A DNA stretch of 64,000 bases from assembly GCF_040869045.1 (NCBI RefSeq), contig NC_090319.1, positions 242,723,832 to 242,787,831 on the forward strand, read 5' to 3'. The stretch comes from Eurosta solidaginis (taxonomy: Eukaryota; Arthropoda; Insecta; Diptera; Tephritidae). Under the pieces are notes generated by a model. The model saw only the letters and a program-made list of their open reading frames with translations. It was not told the DNA's origin and did no database searches. Shown piece after piece: positions 55,818-64,000 of the stretch. How positions within the stretch are numbered: position 1 is the stretch's first letter; each line of letters starts with the position of its first letter. The translations under genes were made by a program, and so were the position numbers.

Positions 55818-56215
55818 TCATTTTTTTAGCATATTTATTTGCAGTTCAATATTATGACAGGAAAAGTTATTCAATTTTAAATAATCTTGGGCTATTAATG
55901 TTCCTTTTAATGTATCAGTTTCCAGACGGTTTCAGATTTTTGTTTTGTTTAAATTTATTTTAGAAAAAATTCGTTCTAGATTCGCTGAAAAGTGTGGCAA
56001 GCACATTAGATCTGCAACGATTGCACATAAATTAGAAAATGCTTATGTAGAGTCAGCTCTTTTGATATTAGAAGTAGTTTTCAAAAAAACTTCTGGAGGA
56101 ACCTTAGAAATATCTTCAAAATAGAGGAACTGCGGCATTTGTGGTATAGTGTTTAGTTTTTGGGTAATTTTGGCGTAACCAAAAGTTCAATTCACCTCTT
56201 TTTCGTCACATTTTG
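55818..56215 (-). pseudogene. Third hAT transposase relic, different clade, C-terminus
   Basis: One minus-strand frame encodes ITQKLNTIPQMPQFLYFEDI, SKVPPEVFLKTTSNIKRADS, a stop, FSNLCAIVADLMCLPHFSAN, LERIFSKINLNKTK, a stop, and RLETDTLKGTLIAQDYLKLN. LPHxSANxERIFSKxNLxKTKxRNRL is the hAT dimerisation motif, but distinct from the ASGERSFSKLK type at 3001 and 28062, so a separate clade. Two in-frame stops and a frame change near 56190 mark it as dead. Confidence 0.75.
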
Positions 56216-56365
56216 TTTCGTAAAATATCATCTATAGCGTACTTACACCACCAACAGATTACAATTTATAAGAAAATTCGGGTGAGCTCGAAATGCCTCT
56301 TCACCAAAAATTGGCGGGTAATGTGGTACACAAACATAGGCTAATTTGGTGTAATATATTTATAC

Positions 56366-56791
56366 TTAAGAATTCATGAGCTTAACACCGGCTTATAATA
56401 ATTGAATTTCAATTATTATGTTTTCTAAGAGAAACTGAAAAGAAAGAAACCTTTACTGGCATATTGCGATGGACACATTTCGAAACCGCCAACGTAATCA
56501 TCATCAGGCAATTTTGTAATGTTATCAAAGGTTTCACCGGGATTCGAACCGTGAATCACATGGTGAAGTGGTTAAAGGCTACTGCAGTTTCACCATGTGA
56601 TTCACGGTTCGAATCCCGGTGAAACCTTTGATAACATTACAAAATTGCCTGATGATGATTACGTTGGCGGTTTTCGAAATGGGTCCATCGCAATATGCCA
56701 GTAAATGTTTCTTTCTTTTCAGTTTCTCTTAGAAAACATAATAATTGAAATTCAATTATTATAAGCCGGGGTTAAGCTCATGAATTCTTAA
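56366..56791. mobile_element. Palindromic element with tRNA-like promoter boxes
   Basis: Arms of about 200 bp: TTAAGAATTCATGAGCTTAA, ATAATTGAATTTCAATTATT, GCATATTGCGATGG, AGGCAATTTTGTAATGTTAT on the left, with complements on the right ending GGTTAAGCTCATGAATTCTT. At the centre, TGGTGAAGTGG (56561-56571) fits the A box and GGTTCGAATCC (56606-56616) is a perfect B box, 34 nt apart. The acceptor and T stems do not pair, so this is not a tRNA gene. It borders the pogo-type relic and probably interrupted it. Confidence 0.8.
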
Positions 56792-57175
56792 ATTTAAATT
56801 CGTTGTGATTTTTTTCTAGAAGAGTGAAGTATGGGGGCATAAAATTTCCAGAAGCACTCATGCAACTTATTACAATATGCTTTTTACCTTTCTTTCCAAT
56901 GACTTTTGAAAATTTGGTTTGCACAACGGAAAGCCCCGTCTCATCTACATTATAAATGTGAGTGGCTGAAAATGTATGCTTCTCAGCCTCTTCCTCAAGC
57001 AAATCAAAAGACATATTAAAATTTTATTTATTGATATCTTTTGATCTGTCAAACGAAGTTCCAGTAGGAGATTGGATACCTAACTTGTCCTTGTAGCGTT
57101 TACAGAAAGCATTAAGCCAGTCTTTACCGGAGCAACTATGTAGAATAGAAAACGGATTTGGAATGTTGGCTTAAA
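56792..57175 (-). pseudogene. pogo/jerky-type DDE transposase relic
   Basis: Minus strand encodes GKDWLNAFCKRYKDKLGIQS, a stop at about 57031, FDLLEEEAEKHTFSATHIYN, VDETGLSVVQTKFSKVIGKK, then SCMSASGNFMPPYFTL. KDWLxxFxKR, the first catalytic Asp in NVDETGL, and the CMSASGNFxPP motif are typical of DDE_1 transposases of the pogo/Tigger/jerky type. Residues between KKGKKHIV and SCMSASG appear shortened. The C-terminal half, with the later catalytic acids, is missing at the palindrome. Confidence 0.8.
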
Positions 57176-57889
57176 TCGTAATTTTTCATTACAAAATCGT
57201 CCAAGCGTCATTCTAGTTGACAATCGTCAAAATGACAACGGCGTCGTCAATCTTTCAACGCTGACTGCACGGAAGAATTCCACTTTGGATACTCAAATAA
57301 AGTGTTCCTAGCAGACCACAAAAATTCTTCTTTGGTCAGCTGGGTACATCTGTGTACACGTACATACATATATTTATATATGTATATGGGTCAGAAGCAA
57401 ACACAATTATTAAAAACAAAATTTTTAGAATCAAAAACAAATTTTGTTTCGGTTATTCTATTTAAACAATTCAAAAGGCGACACGACGATTGATTTATGA
57501 CCCTAAATTGAAGGCTACACTTTTGTGTGTTGTGTAAAAAAAGTACAAAATAGTTCCTGCTTCTACCTCTGCAACTTATTTTCCTATTCGGATACTTTCA
57601 TATGATACATTTATCCAAGAAACCTTATATGTATACTAAAGGGAAGGAATAAGTGGCGCCTATTGAATTTTGACTCGATCAAATAGCTATAGTTAAAAGG
57701 AGAGATGTTTGTATGTACATTAGGGCAGTGATTTTTATACTTTTTTGGAATCTTGATTTCTTCGTGTTGCATGTGATGAACTTTGGTCTATATATTACTT
57801 TGTCGGTAAAATTTGTGTTATCTTGTGAAAAATATCAGCCGCCCACTATCATTTCCCTAACATGGCATTCATGCATTTTTTATACTCAG
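57176..57889. other. No gene seen
   Basis: AT-rich sequence. The frame at 57302-57493 has no domain; the frame at 57713-57964 runs into the next HINE-like element. Confidence 0.5.
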
Positions 57890-59417
57890 CGTGCTTTGCA
57901 CACAGAGTATATTAACTTTGATAGAATAACGGTTGGTTGTACAGATATAAAGGAATCGAGGTAGATATAGACTTCCATATATCAAAATCATCAGTATCGA
58001 AAAAAAAATTTGATTGAGCCATGTCCGTCCGTCCGTCCGTCCGTTAACACGATAACTTGAGTAAATATTGAGATAACTTCACCAAATTTGGTGCACGAGC
58101 TTATCTGGACCCAGAATAGATTGGTGTTGAAAATGCGCGAAATCGGATGATTACCACGCCCACTTTTTATATATATAACATTTTGGAAAACGTAAAAAAC
58201 CTGATTATTTAGTAAATAATACACCTAGTAGGTTGAAATTTGACATGTGGACTGATATTGAGACTCTTGATAAAAATTTGGGCGTGGCACCGCCCACTTG
58301 TGATAAAATCAATTTTACAAATATTATTAATCATAACTCAAAAATCGTTAAACCTATCGTAACAAAATTCGGCAGAGGGGTTACCTTTACTCTAAGGAAT
58401 GCTTTGAAGAAAAATAAACGAAATCGGCTAAGGACCATGCCAACCTTTATATAAAAGGTATTTAAAAGGGTCGTGGACGAATAAAATAAGCTATATCTTA
58501 GCCAAAAAGAGTTTTCTATCAACAGAATTTTACTTTCTAAATTGAGTTATAACATTAAATTGGAAAACACTAAAATTTTTGAAAATGGGTGTGGCACCGA
58601 CCCTTTTATGACTACACTCAAAAAAAATTTATCATCAAGGCAATGCCATCTAGGCATCAATATGCAATTTTTGCTTATCTTTTTTTCGTCATCAATGATC
58701 TTATGTTATTGACATTTTTGAAATATTAGTTTGATACTTGTATTTGTCAAGTTAATAGACTACATACAAATGTAATGCGTTTTATAATCAATCTAGTATT
58801 AAATGTTATCATAATGAAACAAGGAAATTTATACAGTTATCATTTTGATACATTTTAAGGGCGAAACAAATATTTTCAATGGGCAAATCTATAGTCAAGA
58901 TACAAAATTGATACTTTTAATTATACTTTTTATAATATTTATCGTTGCATTGATACCACGAAAATGATACCGTTTATAGTTAAATTTTTGCACATGGTGT
59001 ATTAAATTATTAGTGATACTTTTTTTTTGGAGTGTAAGCAATTTCCTATGTTTCGGGAGCCATAACTCGAAGAAAAATTAACATATCGTAATGAAATTGT
59101 GTACACATATTTTTCTTATAGTAGAAAATATTTCTGGTAAAAATGGACGGGATCGGTAAAAGACCACGGCAATTTAGATATAAAACAAATTTAAAAGGGT
59201 CGTAGACTAGAATAATAAGCTATAAAAAATAGTTTTGAATCAATGATATTTCACTTATCAAGTTTTATTGTAAGAGGAAATGGGGAGACATTTTTTTTAA
59301 CGGGCGGTGCCACGTGTTATGTAGAAAAGTAATTTATCTGAAATGAAATGTACCATTGAAGCTCAAGCTGAGTATATAAAGTTCGGTTACACCCGAACTT
59401 AGATACCTTTACGTGTT
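57890..59417 (+). mobile_element. HINE-like element (second subfamily)
   Basis: Left end TTATACTCAGCGTGCTTTGC, leader GGAATCGAGGTAGATATAG, GTCC run at 58024-58043, GATAACTTGAGTAAATATTG, AACATTTTGGAAAACG, GGGCGTGGCACCGCCC, and tail GAGTATATAAAGTTCGG, ACACCCGAACTTAG, ACGTGTT. It lacks the internal minisatellite. Interrupted by a MITE at 58615-59034. Confidence 0.85.
58615..59034. mobile_element. Tc1/mariner-type MITE with TA duplication
   Basis: 420 bp with inverted ends CACTCAAAAAAAA and TTTTTTTTGGAGTG, flanked by TA on both sides (58613-58614, 59035-59036). The related copy at 54955-54970 reads ACTAAGCAATTTTC across the same point with a single TA, giving the empty site. Repeated TTGATAC/GTATCA words occur inside. 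No transposase. Confidence 0.85.
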
Positions 59418-60770
59418 TCTGTTGGCGTTGTTTTTGTTGAGAATAATTTAACAACATGACAAGTTAATTGCCGACAATCCATTATTCCTGTTATTACAAA
59501 AATTATATAGTTCATTAATATTTTAGGAGTTATATAAGAACTTACTTCATATAAATGGTTTTTTCTTGTGCTTGCTAAATTTGAAAAGTTCTGGGTGTGG
59601 CTACGCACATGTGCAATGCACATAGGGACCATAAAATTTCTTAATATATTTTGTTCCAAAAATTTTGTTTATTAATATAACATGGGGTTTTAAGTTTTAT
59701 TCGTATATATTTCTTTTTTTGTGCCTGCGAGAAAAGAATAAATTTTTTGTTGCTATCACATTTAAAACGCGCCATGAATTCTATGTGTCACGCACTTTAG
59801 TGAAATATTTCGGTACAAGGCATTAACATTTATATTTATACATATACATATACCTACATATATGTATGTAAATGCATATATTAAATATTTCATGTTTTCT
59901 AGCTTTAGTTTAATGTTATGCTTTTGCCGGAAACATTTTTTTGTACAAAATTTTGCATGCCACACGAACTGTTTTTCCACAAAGAAATGTAAACAAAATT
60001 ATGAATCTGATACTTATAATGTTACTAGGTATACATATGCTATAATACTTACTATGTACACTGAAGGAAATGCCTTAGCTACAGTGTCAGTTTGGCTATT
60101 GAGGCCGACGAATTTCATGCAATATCTTATCGGAATGAGCAGCTATCAAATTCATTTTCTTTTGTTGATTTTTCGACAGGATGGATAATTGATGTATATT
60201 GAATGGATTTTCTGTCATCCTTGTAAATTGGATTTTCTAAAAAGACAATGAAGATAGCGCAACGCCGAAACAAATTTGTTTCCAACCCAAATTTCGCAAA
60301 GAATATCTTTCCAATATACCTACGTTTTCAAATCATATTTGTATTCTATAAGGCCTTATTTAAGTATCACCGATATCTACTACGTAGGTAGTTTTATTAT
60401 TAGTTCATCAATTTTTTATAAGAAACCAAATTAGCCATTGTAACGATACTACGTCTTGTAAAATTTTTATAATTTCATACAATTGAAATTTTTCATAAAA
60501 AATGTATTGTATGCTTTATTCGAGTGTTAGAGCTCTGGACATACAAGACCCATGACAAAGTTTAAGAGTTTGTTGGCGTATTTAAAATGTAATGTAAATG
60601 TATTTCTTATGTATAATACTTATGGATGCTAGATCAATATTGAATTATCATTGGGATATGGAAACTATACCAAAGCGGTGAACATTTTGTGAAATAATTG
60701 AAGTTATTTATAAAATAAACAATATTTTTGGATTTAAATTTTTTTCTTGTACGTTTATTTAAAATAATAA

Positions 60771-60778
<8 letters not shown>
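59418..60778. other. No gene seen
   Basis: AT-rich. Frames at 59399-59659, 59862-60188 and 60634-60975 have no domains. 60665-60730 holds the second copy of the short dispersed repeat noted at 51867. Confidence 0.5.
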
Positions 60779-60802
<24 letters not shown>

Positions 60803-60862
60803 TGTATAATATACATATACATATTACATATACATTTACATATATATATATATAAAAAGAAG
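60779..60862. repeat. TA-rich microsatellite
   Basis: Two (TA)n runs joined by ATACATATACATAT-type sequence, directly against the end of the minisatellite element. Confidence 0.85.
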
Positions 60863-60864
60863 TG

Positions 60865-62449
60865 TAAATTTTGATTGTCACTCCATAACTCGAGAACGGA
60901 TAGAAATTTTGCCATGCAATTTTTAGGAAAGATACAGGAAGGAGAGATGATGGTTAGTTGATTTTGATATCCCAAATCGGTTTAGCCATTCTTGAGTTAT
61001 GATTTTTTTTAGAAAATCTATATTATAAAAATAAGTCGGGTTTCCCTTCCTGACGATATAACTCCAGAATGCACACACCGATTTCCACGGTTTGGTATTC
61101 GTTGGAAAGGTTTCGGGTTCCGTGAGGTTTATAGCAAAGAAAATTCAGGATCACCGCACAGGGTCTCAAAATATAGGCCAAAACGTGGACCCGGGTACCC
61201 CTAGAATGTGTTTATAGAATATGGATAACAAATGAAAGCTGTTGATGAGAGCTTTAGTAGAGGGTTATCTTCATACCCCTGTGTGACTAGGGTCTCGAGA
61301 TATAGGCCAAAATGTGGGCTCGTGAACGCCTAGATAGTGGTTTTATATTATGGGTATCAAATTGAAGCTGTTGATGAGTGCTTTAGTACAGCGTAGTTTT
61401 GATACCTATTGGTGACTAGGATCTCCAGATATAGGCCAAAACGTGGATCAGGGTAACACTAGGATGTGTTTTTACATTATGGGTATCAGATTGAAGCTGT
61501 TGATGTGTGCTTTAGTACAGAGTAAGCTTTATGCCGCTGGGTGAGTAGGGTCTCGAGATGTAGGCCAAAACGTGGACACGGATACACCTAGAATGTGTTT
61601 TTACATTATGGGTACTAAATTAAAGCTGTTGATGTATGCTTTAGTACAGAGTAAGTTTTACACCGCTGGGTGACTACGGTCTCGAGATATAGGCCAAAAC
61701 ATGGACCCGGATACCCCTAGAATGTGTTTATACAATATGGATATCAAATGAAAGCTCTGGATGAGTCATATAGTACATAGTAAGTTTTACACCGCTGAGT
61801 GACTAGGGTCTCGAGATAAAGGCCAAAACATGGACCCGAATACCACTAGAATGTTTGTATATTATGGATATCAAATGAAAGCTGTTGCTGTGAGCTCTAA
61901 AGTTCATTGTGATATTCGATTTAGTCGCATCAACCTGGCAAAACTGATAAATATGCATGCGAAGCCGAAATAAAGACAAGAATTAATAATACCCGCATAC
62001 CTATTTACATACGTCCTATTTGATTTGCCTGAAATTTCGTATATAAATTTGCCTATATTAGTATTTACGATGCTTTTTTCCGGGAAGTATACCAGAGACG
62101 GACTGGGATTGGGATTAGGACTGGGACTGAAACTGAGACTCGGAGTGGGACTGGAACTGAGACTCGGAATGGGACTGGAACAAAATACATACCACCCTCT
62201 GGGAATAGCAATAAGAGATGAAGAAGAAGGAGAAAAACTTGAGAGAAGAGAAAAGAGAGAAGGAGACTGAGAAAGAGATAGAATAAGACGAAGATGGAGA
62301 TGAAGCGAAAAAGACGGTGGGAGGAGTGAATAAAAAGATGAAAAAGTGTAGAGGGTTAGGGCAGAGTTAGACGGAAAAAGCTTATTAAGTTGTATGAAGA
62401 TAGACCAAATTTAGGGCAGAACAACGTCTGCCGGGACTGCTAGTACATA
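60865..62449 (-). mobile_element. Minisatellite-bearing element, copy 2 (inverted)
   Basis: Reverse complement of 5440-6632: AGAAGTGTAAATTTTGATTG, CTCCATAACTCGAGAACGG, GGAAGGAGAGATGATGG, then six tandem units (about 61165-61900; marker GGTCTCGAGATATAGGCC, spacing about 127-131 bp), a purine-rich zone with a GGGACT-type short repeat (62098-62180), and AGGGCAGAACAACGTCTGCC, GGGACTGCTAG at the end. The frame at 62025-62270 is a translation of the GGGACT repeat. Confidence 0.85.
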
Positions 62450-62512
62450 TATAAAACTAAAATGCAAAAATAAATTTTGCTAGTCGTCTGCCGTAACTCT
62501 TCGAGTATCCAA

Positions 62513-62600
62513 CAAAGCAGTATCGCTGAAAACAGTGAGTATACCGGCCGCTCTTTAGCGGCCGTAACATAGCGGCACTGCTTTTGGGGGAAACCAAGCC
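62513..62600. repeat. Hairpin-forming short repeat, copy 2
   Basis: Same unit as 55251-55345: AACAAAGCAGTATCGCTGAA, GAGTATACCGGCCGCTCTTT, ATAGCGGCACTGCTTTTGG, GGAAACCAAG. The central GAGTATACCGGCCGCTCTTT is identical in both copies while the stems vary. Confidence 0.75.
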
Positions 62601-63443
62601 TTTACTTAGTACATTGATATGTTCCTCAATTGAAAGAAAATTTGTTTAAGAAAGGTTTTCCTCATTTTAGGTAAATGTTGTTTTTTAAGTGTACCATAGG
62701 AACAAATTATGTACGTCACAACTGCATATGGGTTAAGCGAAAACTGTTTTTAAATATGTATGTTATCGTTTAACTTAATAGTTGTCAGTGTGAAGGCGTT
62801 ACCTTAGTCGTCTGACATTAGTGATTACCATACGGGCAACCGACTTCCCCCGTTACTCCAAAAATATGCTTCAGGGGCAAAACTCAAAGCAGAGGAAGCA
62901 CTCTGCTTAACCTATTATTAAGGTAGGAAGGGCACTTTAGAGTTCTTACATTCTGTCTTTGCAAAAGAAATAATTGAGCGAAAGGTGTAATTTGTTTGAT
63001 TTATTGCTATTATTAAAGCAAAAGCGTTGTGTATATTAAAAAAAATTTACTAAACGAATTCTCAAAGTTTGTTAAAAGTGCAACCAAATAACAAAAGTAG
63101 CAAAATAGTCTTCTAATATTGGCTACACACTTTTTGGCTCAATCGGTATTTTTACCCTTAAAGCGCCTTCAAACATATGTACATACATGGACATATGTAT
63201 GTAAGGGTCGATCTATATCAAACAAATTCTGATAACTTATCGCTCATTTACTTCAATAGTGTCATAACTCAAAACATACGAATTTCAAGTTAATAACGGA
63301 AAAACCTGCTCAATATCATGATTGATCTCATATAAAACAACTTTTGTGACCCTTACGATAAAAATTAAAAGTCATCATGCGGCTTCAATTTATTAGTTAT
63401 TAATAAATCGAGTACACAGTTCCTAACTATCCATAAGCGAACA
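62601..63443. other. No gene seen
   Basis: 62790-62950 is somewhat less AT-rich but shows no recognisable domain or repeat. Confidence 0.45.
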
Positions 63444-63656
63444 TTAAATCTGCGTTTTTAATCTTATGTACCTTCCATGAAAATAAAACGGTGCATTAAG
63501 TTTGGTCTGAATCTCGAAAATTGTCTCGAAGGAGAAGAGAGAGGCCGAATTTTCTGCAGATTCAGCAATTTCTTTTAGGTTATCAACGGTTACAACATTA
63601 TTATCTGAGATACTTAAATCTGCAGAAGAGCTGTCCGTTTGTCTGTTTGAACGCAA
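63444..63656 (-). CDS. Unassigned open frame, possible exon
   Basis: About 70 codons on the minus strand with no recognised family: polar, serine- and acid-rich start (TDSSSADLSISDNNVV), then VDNLKEIAESAENSASLFSF, a likely amphipathic helix. The composition is less AT-driven than chance frames nearby, which is why I list it. The only start-position codon is TTG, and a stop lies just upstream at about 63667, so if real it would be an internal exon or fragment. Downstream of 63444 no coding is seen. Confidence 0.25.
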   Translation of the reverse strand: MRSNRQTDSSSADLSISDNNVVTVDNLKEIAESAENSASLFSFETIFEIQTKLNAPFYFHGRYIRLKTQI

Positions 63657-64000
63657 ACTTGTCCCTCAACTTTTGAAATATCTTAATGAAATGTGAGCGG
63701 GTATGCTTGGTTGTTCGATTAATCATTTGCCGAAACCGACCACAAAAGAGGTTTTATTGTTAACATCGTTGTCGTTTCTTCTTCATTGAAGCTTTAAATT
63801 TCACTAGATGCTAGCATAAAAGACATAAATAGTTGCATGAAAAATCGTTAAGATTGGTCGTATATATAATATCTTCGGCACATCTATCTTTACTTGTTAA
63901 CACTATTAAAATAATTTTTTTTTTTTTTTTTCAAACTAAAGGTTTGCTAAACTACACCATTCCGAGCTATATTTCAGAAAAGAAAAAATTTTTTCAGAAA
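63657..64000. other. No gene seen
   Basis: AT-rich sequence with a T-run at 63917-63930. Confidence 0.5.

Noticed and set aside
56554..56626. Possible tRNA gene at the A and B boxes
   Set aside because: The acceptor stem does not pair and the T stem has mismatches; it is part of a repeated palindrome, so tRNA-like only.

Overview
The window looks like a piece of the repeat-dense, AT-rich nuclear genome of a higher fly. A tephritid fruit fly or close relative is my best guess, based on remembered resemblance of the repeat families; no search was run. I found no intact host protein gene, rRNA, functional tRNA or CRISPR array. Nearly everything that can be named is a transposable element, usually broken and often nested.

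Region by region. 1-963 is the right part of a GTCC-microsatellite element with an internal minisatellite (called HINE-like here because its ends resemble DINE-1/Helentron derivatives). 3001-10337 holds four minus-strand fragments of one ZMYM1-like hAT transposase in correct N-to-C order, split by a SINE, a 219-bp palindromic MITE with 8-bp target duplication, a second minisatellite element, half of a foldback element, and an LTR that itself carries a SINE. 15838-16570 is a complete foldback element. 18654-25132 is a Ty3/gypsy-type element (5' LTR, primer-binding site, broken gag, protease) with a 3.8-kb non-LTR retrotransposon inserted in gag between perfect 12-bp duplications; its right side is cut by another HINE-like copy (25133-27137).

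28062-28857 is a second hAT relic. 30703-31255 is a direct duplication built on old SINE sequence. 32630-33165 carries two opposed GGGGATTTT-type minisatellites. 34506-37861 is the cleanest long HINE-like copy, with about 15 tandem units of about 128-131 bp. 40112-41095 is a 1-kb inverted repeat. 41977-47298 is two HINE-like copies tail to tail, forming a palindrome of about 5.3 kb. 47866-50956 collects LINE fragments, SINEs and a MITE. 51932-55149 is a HINE-like copy split by a minus-strand LINE whose reverse-transcriptase ORF (653 aa) is still open. 55818-57175 holds a third hAT relic, a tRNA-like palindrome and a pogo-type transposase relic. 57890-59417 is a HINE-like copy with a TA-flanked mariner-type MITE inside it. 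60865-62449 is the second copy, inverted, of the other minisatellite element.

The most interesting signal is that two element families with different ends (the GTCC/HINE-like family and the family at 5440-6632 and 60865-62449) carry tandem units of similar length that are recognisably homologous. One minisatellite core is thus being carried by two mobile families, which suggests module exchange or a very old common origin. The remaining sequence between elements is mostly low-complexity AT-rich DNA with no supported gene; 16575-17200 is the most host-like unique block.
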